From assembly GCA_049324695.1 (NCBI GenBank), contig JBMOMJ010000056.1:1-64000 (forward strand): a stretch of 64,000 nt of DNA. Reading direction: 5' to 3'. Source of the stretch: PMG-095 sp049324695. Lineage in GTDB: Bacteria; Myxococcota_A; Polyangia; Polyangiales; Polyangiaceae. The position numbers and the translations under genes are program-made. Below, one piece after another: positions 54,245 to 63,603 of this stretch (within the stretch, counting starts at the first letter, position 1; every line of letters begins with the position of its first letter). The notes under the pieces are model-generated. The model was given only the letters and a program-made list of their open reading frames with translations. It ran no database searches and was not told the origin of the DNA.

Positions 54245-54694
54245 CTACTGCCAAAACTTGGTACTGGTGATGCGGCCTTTGCGCGCGTCGTAGCCCAACG
54301 TGCGGCACTTGCCGCCGGGGTTCCCAACCACATTGCAGTGCTGAGGTCGAAACGCGGACTCGTGCCAAAGCTCGATCAACACCAGATCGTCGGTGGTTTG
54401 CACGCTAGCGAAGAACTGAGCCGGGTTCTCCAACACACGTTTGAGCTCCACGATGGCAGCTTGAACTGCACGCCGCTCTTTGTCGCTATCGCTTTTGAGC
54501 TCCGTGAGCAAAACGGCACCAACCGATTCCGGCGTGATGCAGCGTGTGGGCGCAGCAGCGCTGGGAGACGCGCTCGGTGTCGCTACGGACAAGGGAGCGC
54601 TGCTCGCCCGCGGTGGCGCTGAGCTTGCCGCAGCAGGTTTAGGGCGTTCTCGTTCGCACGCGAGAAGCAGCAGCGCGAAATAGGCGCCTTTCAC
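54245..54694 (-). CDS. small lipoprotein, coupled to the aminotransferase gene
   Basis: A 149-residue protein. GTG 54694 overlaps the upstream aminotransferase stop as GTGA and gives the short signal ending LLLLAC (Cys13), so earlier starts are rejected. An Ala/Ser/Pro linker (about 15-50) precedes a domain with CITPESVGAVLL, a helical centre and a C-terminal Cys pair (HC...GGKC). The family is not recognised. Translation is probably coupled to the aminotransferase. Confidence 0.72.
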   Translation of the reverse strand: MKGAYFALLLLACERERPKPAAASSAPPRASSAPLSVATPSASPSAAAPTRCITPESVGAVLLTELKSDSDKERRAVQAAIVELKRVLENPAQFFASVQTTDDLVLIELWHESAFRPQHCNVVGNPGGKCRTLGYDARKGRITSTKFWQ

Positions 54695-55851
54695 GCGGCT
54701 CCCGGTTTGAGTGCACACAAGCGCTCCGCGGCTCGTTGCAGTAGCTCGTCGCTCTTCGCGAAACAGAAGCGCACCCGCGTGGCACGCGGAGGTTCGGCAT
54801 AGAAAACCGAAATCGGAATGGCTGCCACCCCCGCTTCGATTGTCAGGCGCCGCGCGAAGCTCACGTCGTCTTGATCGGATAGCTTGCCGTAGTCCACCAA
54901 TTGAAAGTACGTCCCAGCGACGGGCAAAAGTTCGAAGCTCGATTCAGTGAGCAAGCTTCGAAACAGATCGCGCTTCCGTTGATAGAAGCGCGATAGCTCC
55001 GTCAGGTGGCCATGATCGTTCTCGAGCATGTCCGCGAGGGCGTGCTGCGCCGCAGTCGAAGTGGCAAAAGTCACGAACTGATGCACCTTGCGGAGCTCGC
55101 CGCTGAGCTGCGCCGGTGCCGCAACCCAGCCGACTTTCCAGCCTGTCGCGTGGTACGCCTTGCCAAACGACCCAATCGCGAAGCCGCGCGCGGAGAGGCC
55201 CGGATGGCGCAGAATGCTCTGTTGCGGACGGCCATCGAATACGATGTGCTCGTACACCTCATCGGAGAGGACCAAGGCGTTTGAATCGCGAATGCACTCG
55301 AAGAGCTGGTGCAAGTCGCGCTCGCTGAGGACGGCACCGCTCGGGTTGTGCGGAAAGTTCACGATCACGAGCCGCGTGCGCGCGTTGATCGCCGCGCTTA
55401 GCCGTTCGAAGTCGATGGCGAAGCTGCCGAGCTCGAGTGGCACATGCCGAACCAGCCCGCCTTGCAGCAAAATGGACGGCTCGTAAGAGTCGTAACAAGG
55501 GTCGAGCACGACGACTTCATCACCCGGCCGCACGCACGCCGCGATCACGTCGAAGATGGCCTCCGTGGCGCCGCTCGTCACCGTAATCTCGGCGCCTGGA
55601 TCCAGCGCAACGCCGTAGTCGCGCGCGAGTTTGTGCTCAATCTGCTCACGCAGGCGCGGCACTCCCGGCATCGGCGCGTACTGATTTCTACCGTTCGCCA
55701 CGTGACGCGCCAGCGCTTCGCGCAGGGCCAGCGGCGGATCGAAGTCTGGAAAACCCTGCCCCAGGTTCAGCGCGCCGTGCTCCTCGGCGAGCCGCGACAT
55801 CACGCTGAAGATGCTGGTCTGTATCAGCGGCAGTTTCGAAGCGAATTGCAT
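54691..55851 (-). CDS. class I/II PLP aminotransferase (YbdL/methionine aminotransferase-like)
   Basis: A 386-residue fold-type I aminotransferase. It shows LNLGQGFPDFDPP, VTSGATEAI, NFPHNPSG (Asn169) and the PLP lysine in SFGKAYHATGWKVG (Lys231). The opening and PLP context fit the YbdL group acting on methionine and other amino acids; the true substrate is uncertain. It is divergent from cinA across 95 bases and overlaps the lipoprotein downstream. Confidence 0.9.
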   Translation of the reverse strand: MQFASKLPLIQTSIFSVMSRLAEEHGALNLGQGFPDFDPPLALREALARHVANGRNQYAPMPGVPRLREQIEHKLARDYGVALDPGAEITVTSGATEAIFDVIAACVRPGDEVVVLDPCYDSYEPSILLQGGLVRHVPLELGSFAIDFERLSAAINARTRLVIVNFPHNPSGAVLSERDLHQLFECIRDSNALVLSDEVYEHIVFDGRPQQSILRHPGLSARGFAIGSFGKAYHATGWKVGWVAAPAQLSGELRKVHQFVTFATSTAAQHALADMLENDHGHLTELSRFYQRKRDLFRSLLTESSFELLPVAGTYFQLVDYGKLSDQDDVSFARRLTIEAGVAAIPISVFYAEPPRATRVRFCFAKSDELLQRAAERLCALKPGAA

Positions 55852-55946
55852 CGGTCCTCGCGGGTCGTGCGCAGCGTCCCACGCCCTCCGCGCTGCGTCG
55901 AGGAAGATGGCTCGACGCGCGCTTCGGCTCGTGAAATCCTTCGAGC

Positions 55947-57197
55947 ATGGCCACGGCGTGTGTGCTCTGCATCGGGACTGAATTGACTCGCGGCGAGATC
56001 GTGAACAGCAACGCGAGCGTACTTGCCGACGGGCTCACGGCGGCGGGATTTCAGGTTACCTCGATCGAAACCGTCGACGACGATCGCGACCGCATCATCA
56101 ACTGCTTGCGGCGCTCGAGCCAGGGCCACGCGGTGTTGGTGGCAACGGGCGGCTTGGGACCAACCACCGACGACATCACCACCGAATGCGTGGCTGCCTT
56201 CGCAGAACTTCCACTCGAGCGGGACGCTGCCTCACTGGAAGCCATCAGTGCGCGCTTTCAAAAGCTCGGCCGGCACATGTCCGATAGTAACAAGAAGCAG
56301 GCCGATTTCCCGCGCGGAGCCACGATTTTGCCGAACCCGAACGGCACGGCGCCTGGCTTTTCGCTGCGGCTCGGCAACGCGCTCGCCTTCTTCATGCCGG
56401 GTGTACCACGCGAGATGGGTCCCATGTTCCGCAACAGCGTGCTTCCGGCGATCGCTCACTTGGTCGACGAACACTTCAGCCAAGTGCGACTGCGTAGCTT
56501 CGGTTTGCCCGAATCGGAGGTGAACGATCGCTTGGCTGGCGTCGAAGCACAGTTCGGCGTGATCGTTGGGTATCGCGCGAGCTTCCCCACGATCGAGGTG
56601 AAGTTGTTGGCGCAAGCAGCGAACGCGGAGTCGGCCGCCGCACGTGCTCGCGCCGCCGCCGATGAGGTCAAGCGCCGCCTCGGTGACGACGTGGTGTTCG
56701 GCGAAGGCGACATCACTTTTGCCGAAGCCATCGGTCGCGAATTGGTTGCGCGCGGACTGCGCCTGGCTGCTGCTGAATCCTGCACGGGGGGTTTGGTCGG
56801 GCAGCTCCTCACGGCGCGCTCCGGCTCCAGCGCGTTTTTTGTGGGCAGCGCGGTTACGTACGCAAATGAAGCCAAAATCAAGCTACTCGGGGTAGGTGAG
56901 GAGCTTCTCGCCGCCCACGGCGCGGTCAGCGCGGAGGTTGCGCGAGCCATGGCCGAAGGCGCGCGGCGCCTGTTTGCGGCTGACGTGACGTTGGGAATCA
57001 CAGGCATCGCCGGACCCGAAGGTGGTAGCGACGTCAAACCGGTCGGCTTGGTGCACTACGCTGTGACCACCGAGCGCGGCACCGTCGATCGCAGCTTCGT
57101 GTTCCCGGGCGATCGTGAAATGATTCGCTTGCGTGCGGCCTACGCCGCGCTCGGCCTAGTGTACCAACGCGTGCGCGCTGGCGACTGCGAGAGCTGA
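55947..57197 (+). CDS. cinA: CinA-family protein with NMN-deamidase domain
   Basis: A 416-residue protein with an N-terminal MoaB/MogA-like domain (about 1-170; IGTELTRGEIVNSN and TGGLGPTTDDIT) and a C-terminal PncC domain (about 255-410; AAESCTGGLVGQLLT and TGIAGPEGGSD) that hydrolyses nicotinamide mononucleotide in NAD salvage. The full length is usual. Promoter unclear. Confidence 0.95.
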   Translation: MATACVLCIGTELTRGEIVNSNASVLADGLTAAGFQVTSIETVDDDRDRIINCLRRSSQGHAVLVATGGLGPTTDDITTECVAAFAELPLERDAASLEAISARFQKLGRHMSDSNKKQADFPRGATILPNPNGTAPGFSLRLGNALAFFMPGVPREMGPMFRNSVLPAIAHLVDEHFSQVRLRSFGLPESEVNDRLAGVEAQFGVIVGYRASFPTIEVKLLAQAANAESAAARARAAADEVKRRLGDDVVFGEGDITFAEAIGRELVARGLRLAAAESCTGGLVGQLLTARSGSSAFFVGSAVTYANEAKIKLLGVGEELLAAHGAVSAEVARAMAEGARRLFAADVTLGITGIAGPEGGSDVKPVGLVHYAVTTERGTVDRSFVFPGDREMIRLRAAYAALGLVYQRVRAGDCES

Positions 57198-57312
57198 AGC
57201 GCGATCACAGTTCACAAGCCTGGGCCAAGTTTTCGAACACGCGACGACGACGCGTCGCGCAGATCTTGGTCTCGCCTCGAAGCCACAGGTACCGTTCCAT
57301 TCGAGAAGGCTC

Positions 57313-58971
57313 ATGTCTGAATCGGACCGTGGAAAAGCCACCCCGGACGCTCCCGCTAGCCCGCAGTTTCCCGAGAAAATCGGTGCTTATCGCGTCGATC
57401 GGCTTTTGGGTGAGGGCGCCTCGGCGCAAGTATTTCTGGCGACCCACGAGCTCACCGGACAGGTGGTTGCTCTCAAGGTGCTGCGTCGCGAGCTCGAGCC
57501 GAGCTTGGCCCGCCAGGTGCGCACGCGTTTTCTGCTCGAGCAACGCATCGCTGCGACGATTCGCGATCCGCGTATCGTGAAAGTGTACGAAGCCAGCGTG
57601 CCCGGTGAGGAGCCGTACTTCATCGCCATGGAGTATCTGGAGGCGGAGCCCTTCTGCGACTACTTCGAGCGCCGCCGCGTCGACAGCAGCGTGGCGAGCC
57701 GCGGCTACCTGAGCGAGCTCTACCGGCTCGGCTACGAAGTCGCCAAAGCGATGGCCGCCGCTCACGCGCGCGGCGTAGTGCATCGCGATCTCAAGCCGGA
57801 CAACGTCCTGGTTTCGCGTCGCGAGGCGCGCAGCGCGCGAGATCGCGTCAAAATCGTGGATTTCGGCATCGCCAAGGCGCCGCTCGGCGTGCTGGCGGGT
57901 GTGGCCGCGACTTTCACTCCGCACCACACCGAGCTCGGCACAGTCATGGGTTCACCTCCGTACATGGCTCCCGAACAATACGGTCGAGCTCACGCCGTAA
58001 CTGGCAAGGCCGACGTGTTCGCGCTCGGCATCATGCTGACGCTGGCAGCGGTTGGTCTCGATCACGACTCGTTGGAGATGAACCGGGCCTGCTGGACCTT
58101 GCCCGACGACTTCGAACGCGCCTTGGCTCTGGGCCCCCCGTTGCCCGAAGCGCTCGAGCGTCTGCTGCGTCGCATGGTGGCGGAGTCGCCGGAAGACCGC
58201 CCGGAGATGCGTGACGTCGCGTTAGTCCTCGGTAAACTCGCACAACCCAACGAGGACATCGCAGAGGCCGTTTTTGCGTATGCCAGCGCGCGCCGCATCC
58301 CAGCGCGTAAAGAGCTGTTGCGCCTGCTCTCCGAGCTCGAAGATCAAACCGACCTCACCGACGACGAGCACGAATTCGTACGCCAGGCACCGGCGTCGCT
58401 GTTGGCGGGGCAAAAGGCGTGGGGTCGACGTGCGCTCGGTGGAGCGCTCGCACTTTCGAGCGCTGCGCTGGGCGCCTTGTACCTGCGCACACACCAGGAG
58501 CTGCTCGCTGCGCAGAAGCGTGCAGACGATGAACGCGCCAGCGCGCGTGGCAACACCTCAGCCCTGCAGCGCGACTTGGTAGCCGAAGCCGAGCACCGAC
58601 AGGTCCTGCTCGCGCGCGCCGACACGCAGGAACGTCGCCTAGAGTCGCTGGACAAAAGCCAGCTCGAGCTCAAGCGTGACGCCCGCGTCAAGGAGAGCCG
58701 GCTTTCGCAATGCCGCGCCACCAGCGAAGAGCTGCGCGAGTGCACCGACCAGCGTGACCTGTTCGAGCTCAGCGCCAACGAGCGCAAGAACGAGCTCGCG
58801 CGATTGAAGAGCGAATTCGAAACTCTGCGCCGCGAAGCCGAAATGGGAAACGCCTGCCAGCGTGAGCTCGATGCCAAGAACAGCGCCCTGGCGGAAGCCT
58901 CGAATCGCTTACGACTCTGCAACGAAGGCCTGCGTCGCTCTCCCACGGAGCCCGCCGCCGGCGAACCCTGA
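57313..58971 (+). CDS. membrane Ser/Thr kinase with coiled-coil exterior
   Basis: A 552-residue kinase. GEGASAQVF loop, VALKV (Lys55), VVHRDLKPDN (Asp159) and DFG (183-185) are all intact, with an activation segment GTVMGSPPYMAPEQ. A transmembrane helix lies at about 374-391, then a long Glu/Arg/Leu-rich coiled coil to about 535, with three or four Cys. It lacks WD40 or PASTA domains. It is convergent with the small membrane gene at 58976. Confidence 0.93.
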   Translation: MSESDRGKATPDAPASPQFPEKIGAYRVDRLLGEGASAQVFLATHELTGQVVALKVLRRELEPSLARQVRTRFLLEQRIAATIRDPRIVKVYEASVPGEEPYFIAMEYLEAEPFCDYFERRRVDSSVASRGYLSELYRLGYEVAKAMAAAHARGVVHRDLKPDNVLVSRREARSARDRVKIVDFGIAKAPLGVLAGVAATFTPHHTELGTVMGSPPYMAPEQYGRAHAVTGKADVFALGIMLTLAAVGLDHDSLEMNRACWTLPDDFERALALGPPLPEALERLLRRMVAESPEDRPEMRDVALVLGKLAQPNEDIAEAVFAYASARRIPARKELLRLLSELEDQTDLTDDEHEFVRQAPASLLAGQKAWGRRALGGALALSSAALGALYLRTHQELLAAQKRADDERASARGNTSALQRDLVAEAEHRQVLLARADTQERRLESLDKSQLELKRDARVKESRLSQCRATSEELRECTDQRDLFELSANERKNELARLKSEFETLRREAEMGNACQRELDAKNSALAEASNRLRLCNEGLRRSPTEPAAGEP

Positions 58972-58975
58972 CTTG

Positions 58976-59149
58976 CTACTTGAGCAGGTACAGGTACGCG
59001 AGCTCCGCTGAATAAACGAGAGCGATGGCGATCAACATCGCGTTTACCACGCGATCGATGCGCCGCCCGAGCTCACGCCAGCGCACCCGAACCAAGAGCT
59101 TGAAGGCCAGCAACAGGAGAGCGCTGTACAGCACGAAGCGCGAGAGCAC
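58976..59149 (-). CDS. small two-helix membrane protein (57 aa)
   Basis: A 57-residue frame from GTG 59149 to TAG. Two hydrophobic segments (about residues 5-21 and 38-55) flank an Arg-rich centre, the pattern of a hairpin membrane protein. GAGG is only one base from the GTG, so an internal start is possible. It lies 106 bases downstream of clpB on the same strand and 4 bases from the kinase stop. The function is unknown. It is below most gene-length cut-offs and easily missed. Confidence 0.5.
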   Translation of the reverse strand: MLSRFVLYSALLLLAFKLLVRVRWRELGRRIDRVVNAMLIAIALVYSAELAYLYLLK

Positions 59150-59255
59150 GCCTCATCATGCCCGTGAACTGCGGGCGCGCAACGCCCCGCGCCCTTCTAA
59201 AGCGCGACGCAACGCTCAGTCCAAATTGTTCCGGGCTGAGCGTTGCGAGCCTGCT

Positions 59256-61916
59256 TCAAGCGTGAGCGACCGGCCCTGCGTCGCGGGGCGGAACCTTGGC
59301 GCCGTCCGTGGGTGCTGGCCGACGCGTGAACACGAGATCGTCGGGACCTTTGTCGACCACCACCGTGTCGCCCGGCAAAAACTCACCAGACAGCACACGC
59401 GTGGCCAACGCATCTTCCACGTGGCGCTGAATCGCCCGCTTCAACGGACGTGCACCAAACTGCGGATCCCAGCCAACTTCGCTGATGAAATTCTTGGCTG
59501 CGTCGCTCACCTCGAGCTTCAAATCGCGTTGCGAAAGCCGCTCACGCAACGAACCGAGTTGGATGTCTACGATGCGCCGCAACTGCTCGCGATCCAAACG
59601 GTGGTAGACCACGATTTCATCGAGGCGATTGACGAACTCGGGACGGAAGTGCTGCTTCAAGGCGTTCATCGACACCTTTTGGAACAACTCGTCGCGCTCG
59701 TCCTCGTTCAGATCGCGCCGCTCTTCCAGCTGGGCGAGCTCGCCGGAGCCGATGTTGCTCGTCAAGATCACCACCGTGTTCTTGAAGTCGACGGTGCGCC
59801 CTTGCCCGTCCGTGAGGCGACCATCATCGAGAAGCTGCAGCAGCGTGTTGAACACATCCGGGTGCGCCTTCTCGATTTCATCGAATAGCAGCACGCTATA
59901 GGGCTTGCGACGCACCGGCTCGGTGAGTTGCCCGCCCTCTTCGTAGCCCACGTAGCCGGGAGGCGCGCCGAAGAGGCGCGAAACAGCGTGCCGCTCCGCG
60001 TACTCGCTCATGTCGATGCGCACCATGGCGCGCTCGTCATCGAACAAGAACTCCGCCAGCGCGCGCGCCGTTTCGGTCTTGCCGACGCCGGTCGGTCCCA
60101 AAAACAAGAAGCTTCCAATCGGCCTGCGTGAATCACCCAGGCCAGCGCGAGAACGACGCACGGCGTTGGCTACCGCGGCAAGCGCCGCGTCTTGCCCAAC
60201 GACGCGCTCGCGCAAGCTGTTCTCCATATTGAGCAGCTTGTGGAGCTCGCCTTCCAACATCTTCGAAACCGGCACGCCCGTCCACTTGGAGACGATGGCT
60301 GCGATGTCCTGGTCGGATACCTCTTCCTTCAAGTACGCACCATTCTTCTGAATCTCGTTCAGCTCCGCGCGGTCGGCTTCGATGGCCCGTTCGATTTCGG
60401 GGATCTTGCCGTAGTGAATCTCGGCGGCCTTGCCGAGATCGCCGGCGCGCCGCGCGCGCTCTTCTTCCGCGCGCAGCTCCTCCAACTTGGCCTGCTTCTC
60501 GCGCGTGTGCAGGATGGATTCCTTTTCACGCATCCACTGCGCTCGCATGCGATCGCGCTCCGCCGAGAGCTCGGCAACCTGCCGAGCCAGATCTTCGAGC
60601 CGGCTCTGGCTGGCCTTGTCGCGCTCCTTTTTCAGAGCCTGCTCCTCGATGCGAAGCTGCAACAGGCGCCGCTCGATCTGATCGATCTCGAACGGCATGC
60701 TGTCGATCTCCATCTTGATCTTGCTGGCGGCTTCGTCGACCAAATCGATGGCTTTGTCGGGCAGAAAGCGATCGCTGATGTAACGATGGCTCAGAGTGGC
60801 CGCCGCAACCAAGGCCGAATCCTGAATGTGGATGCCGTGGTGCACTTCGTAGCGCTCTTTCAGACCGCGCAAGATCGCGATGGTGTCCTCCACGCTGGGC
60901 TCGCTCACCATCACTGGTTGGAAGCGGCGCTCGAGAGCAGCGTCCTTCTCGATGTGCTTGCGGTACTCGTCCAACGTCGTTGCGCCAATGGCGCGCAATT
61001 CACCGCGCGCGAGCGCAGGCTTGAGCATGTTGGCTGCATCCATCGCGCCTTCGGCAGCACCCGCGCCGACCAACGTATGCAGCTCGTCGATGAACAGAAT
61101 CACACCGCCGGCCGAGGCTTCGACTTCTTTGAGCACGGCCTTCAAGCGATCTTCGAACTCACCACGAAACTTGGAGCCCGCCACCATGCTGGCCAAATCG
61201 AGCGCCAGAATGCGCTTGTCCTTGAGCGACTCCGGCACGTCCCCGTTGGCAATGCGATGTGCGATGCCTTCTGCAATCGCCGTCTTGCCCACGCCAGGTT
61301 CGCCGATCAGCACCGGATTGTTCTTGGTACGGCGAGACAACACCTGCATCACGCGCCGAATCTCCTCGTCGCGCCCGATGACAGGATCGATCTTGCCGCG
61401 CTTGGCGAGCGCCGTGAGATCACGCGTGTACTTCTCGAGCGCTTGGAACTTGCCTTCGGGATCTTGATCGGTGACGCGCTGATTTCCGCGAATCTCAGCG
61501 AGCGCTTTGACTAGCTTGTCGTAAGTGAGGCCGTGCTTGGAGAACGTCGCCTTCGTATCGTGATCACCAGAAGCCGCGGCCAGCAGAAAGTGTTCGACTG
61601 AAACGAAGTCGTCCTTCAGGCGCTTGGCTTCGTCTTCGGCTTGGTTGAGAAATGGCGTCGTGCGCCGCCCGAAGCTGGGTTCCGCGCCGCCCGACACTCG
61701 CGGCAAGCCATCCACGCGCTGCCGCAAATCCTGCGCGAGGGCGCGCGCTTTGGCTCCGGCGCGTTCCACCAGCGGCGCGCCCACACCGCCGTCTTGCTCC
61801 AAAATCGCAACCAAGACGTGCTCCGGAATCACCTCCGGATTGCCGCGCCGAGAGGCAGCGTCGATTGCCGCTCGCACGGCTTCTTGGCTCTTCGTGGTGA
61901 GTCGATCCATCCGCAT
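59256..61916 (-). CDS. clpB: ClpB disaggregase
   Basis: An 886-residue Hsp100 chaperone that, with DnaK, dissolves protein aggregates. ATG 61916 has GGAG 7 bases upstream. An N-domain (about 1-140) is followed by AAA module 1 (GEPGVGKT near 208; VILFIDELHTLVGAG), the long ClpB middle coiled coil (about 400-530) and AAA module 2 (GPTGVGKT near 607; LLFDEIEKAH). The C-terminus carries a short Pro-rich tail. No CIRCE element is seen upstream. Confidence 0.97.
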   Translation of the reverse strand: MRMDRLTTKSQEAVRAAIDAASRRGNPEVIPEHVLVAILEQDGGVGAPLVERAGAKARALAQDLRQRVDGLPRVSGGAEPSFGRRTTPFLNQAEDEAKRLKDDFVSVEHFLLAAASGDHDTKATFSKHGLTYDKLVKALAEIRGNQRVTDQDPEGKFQALEKYTRDLTALAKRGKIDPVIGRDEEIRRVMQVLSRRTKNNPVLIGEPGVGKTAIAEGIAHRIANGDVPESLKDKRILALDLASMVAGSKFRGEFEDRLKAVLKEVEASAGGVILFIDELHTLVGAGAAEGAMDAANMLKPALARGELRAIGATTLDEYRKHIEKDAALERRFQPVMVSEPSVEDTIAILRGLKERYEVHHGIHIQDSALVAAATLSHRYISDRFLPDKAIDLVDEAASKIKMEIDSMPFEIDQIERRLLQLRIEEQALKKERDKASQSRLEDLARQVAELSAERDRMRAQWMREKESILHTREKQAKLEELRAEEERARRAGDLGKAAEIHYGKIPEIERAIEADRAELNEIQKNGAYLKEEVSDQDIAAIVSKWTGVPVSKMLEGELHKLLNMENSLRERVVGQDAALAAVANAVRRSRAGLGDSRRPIGSFLFLGPTGVGKTETARALAEFLFDDERAMVRIDMSEYAERHAVSRLFGAPPGYVGYEEGGQLTEPVRRKPYSVLLFDEIEKAHPDVFNTLLQLLDDGRLTDGQGRTVDFKNTVVILTSNIGSGELAQLEERRDLNEDERDELFQKVSMNALKQHFRPEFVNRLDEIVVYHRLDREQLRRIVDIQLGSLRERLSQRDLKLEVSDAAKNFISEVGWDPQFGARPLKRAIQRHVEDALATRVLSGEFLPGDTVVVDKGPDDLVFTRRPAPTDGAKVPPRDAGPVAHA

Positions 61917-61931
61917 GATAACGCTCCAAGG

Positions 61932-61946
61932 GGCACGTTCCGTGCC
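61932..61946. promoter_or_regulatory. inverted repeat upstream of clpB
   Basis: GGCACG-TTC-CGTGCC is a perfect 6-bp dyad with a 3-base centre, ending 15 bases before the clpB ATG and just upstream of its ribosome site. It could be a repressor site or an RNA hairpin near the start. It matches neither CIRCE nor the HspR HAIR site. On the minus strand it also resembles a sigma-54 box by chance. Confidence 0.35.
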
Positions 61947-62041
61947 ACAGCGCAACCTAAGTCGCGCCTCCGCGCGATCAAGGTCCCACGCTTCGATCGA
62001 TCATATCGCAGGTCCGCCGAGCTGAAACCCGAAGGCGCCGT

Positions 62042-62065
62042 GTGGGAGAAGGCAGCTTCTCCCAC
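62042..62065. terminator. perfect 10-bp hairpin between the XRE gene and clpB
   Basis: GTGGGAGAAG (62042-62051) and CTTCTCCCAC (62056-62065) form a 10-bp perfect stem with a 4-base loop, 45 bases after the XRE stop. There is no T-run on either side, so it is not a classical intrinsic terminator; it may still end the XRE transcript or be a repeated extragenic palindrome. Nothing else is obvious in 61947-62110. Confidence 0.4.
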
Positions 62066-62110
62066 CCCAACGCCAGGCCAGGCGCGGCCTACTATTGGAT
62101 TGCCTCGAAC

Positions 62111-62476
62111 TCAGCTGCGCGCGCGAGGCCGTCTCGAGGAGCGGGGACTGCGACCGCCCGCGAAAGCGGGACCGAGCAACGAGATGATATCGTCCCAGCG
62201 CTCTGGCTTCTTCATTAGTGCGCCGAACAGATTCGGAGGCAGGTGACCCGCTGCCGCCATCCAGCGATAGAGATCAACTCCGTCGATATCGAGGTAGGTT
62301 GCGATTTCTTCTAGGCGTGAGATGCCAATGCCTTTGCACAGCCCGGATTCGAGCATGCCGACATAGCTTCCGGAGCGGACTCCCAGCTTGCGCGCGAGGT
62401 CTTTTTGAGTGAGACCGCGGTGCATGCGAGCGGAGCGAATTAGCTGACCGATTCGTTTGGTGCCTTTCGTAGCCAT
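62111..62476 (-). CDS. XRE-family helix-turn-helix regulator
   Basis: A 121-residue protein. ATG 62476 begins the compact HTH; an earlier start would add 31 residues with no support. The HTH is seen at residues about 8-64 (LIRSARMHRGLTQKDLARKLGV...SYVGMLESG). The remainder, with DLYRWMAAAGHLPP and a basic tail ending in Arg/Ser, could bind an effector or promote dimerisation. It likely acts on the dyad at 62546-62572. Confidence 0.85.
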   Translation of the reverse strand: MATKGTKRIGQLIRSARMHRGLTQKDLARKLGVRSGSYVGMLESGLCKGIGISRLEEIATYLDIDGVDLYRWMAAAGHLPPNLFGALMKKPERWDDIISLLGPAFAGGRSPRSSRRPRARS

Positions 62477-62545
62477 GGATCCCGTTGCCGCACTGGCGAT
62501 GATCCCGAGTGCGGCCCCTCCTTTCGTTCTAGCGAGCGGAAAGGG

Positions 62546-62572
62546 TCTATGAGTTTCTATCAAACCCATAGA
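62546..62572. promoter_or_regulatory. 11-bp dyad, candidate operator of the XRE regulator
   Basis: TCTATGAGTTT (62546-62556) and AAACCCATAGA (62562-62572) form an 11-bp inverted repeat with one mismatch around a 5-base centre. It lies 70 bases before the regulator ATG, where the promoter of an autoregulated XRE gene would be. The arm length and AT content fit an XRE dimer site. Prediction from symmetry and position. Confidence 0.5.
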
Positions 62573-63603
62573 ACGCCCTCTGACGAGCGCTACCTTAACT
62601 CCAAGTTCTGCCTGATGGGTAGTGGCGAAAGCCGCTCAGTAATGATTTTCCTGAGGGGTGATGAATCATCCACAAGGGTTCCTCAACCTGCGCGCTTCGC
62701 GCAACTCGCTCCGTCGAATGAGACGCGATGTATGAAATTGCGTCACGCTGTTGACGAGCCCAACCCACCCTCGAGGTAGATCCTCGTGAGCCCAAGGAAA
62801 TTGCTGGCTAGCTCAACTTCGACACCCCCAAGGGTGCTACGCCGTTCAGCGCTGGGCGCGGTCCTGCCGTCGCCCCGAGTGCTCGCGTCCTAGTCAAATT
62901 CGCTCACTCGCACTCTGGCCTCGTGGCCGGCACGTCTAAGCGACTTTCCCTCGAGATCGCGACTGATTCCGTTACTACGCCGGATGCGACATGCACGCTT
63001 CAGCCACGCCGCCGCGGATTCGCCTCAGCACAAATGCCCCAGAAACGCGGCGAAAAGCGTTGCACGTGCGCCTTTGAAAGCCCGAGTGACGCGCTCCATC
63101 TGCGAGCGAGCGCTGCACGCATAAGCGTGGAGTGTTGCTCGGTACGGTGGGTGAGTAATCGTCACTCACAATCGAAGACTTCAACTTCACTATCGGCGAT
63201 ACATCAACTCGCGACGCAGGCGTTACTCGACATCACGGCGGATTCTGCACTCACGGGGGTTGCAATTGGGCGCTTGTTCTCTCACTGAGAAACGATGCAG
63301 CGTCGCTTCGCACAACGATCTGCCTTCCAACACGTCCGTGTGTTTGGCGTCAAAAGACTTCACGGCGATGATTCGTGCCTGTGGATGCCGACGGGCCGAC
63401 GTACGAACATGAGACAGCCCGCTTCAGAAGCCGCGTGCAACAGCGCGCGTTTCTGTGGGGTTGTCGCCAAGTTACCGCGACTTTTGCTGGTAGGAAACAG
63501 TACGCGCGCATGCCGAAGTGGCGGATATGGTCGGCGCGCTCTTGCGCGTTAAATGGGGCGAAGCGGATGCAACCGCGCACTCGGTCGAGTAATAGGGTTG
63601 CAA
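62573..63603. other. about 1 kb without a convincing gene
   Basis: I recognise no protein here. Open frames of up to 121 codons exist on both strands, but none has family motifs, a signal or good start context. A small dyad GTGAGT...ACTCAC lies at 63151-63169 and a GATGA-A-TCATC palindrome near 62660. By eye the GC is lower than the flanks. It may be decayed mobile DNA or long regulatory sequence; no transposase or terminal repeat was seen. Confidence 0.5.

Noticed and set aside
60192..61514. 440-codon plus-strand open frame
   Set aside because: It is antisense to clpB and has no family resemblance.
61933..61947. Sigma-54-like box (GG-N10-GC) before clpB on the minus strand
   Set aside because: The implied transcription start would fall at or inside the ribosome site, leaving almost no leader; the match is explained by the GGCACG palindrome.
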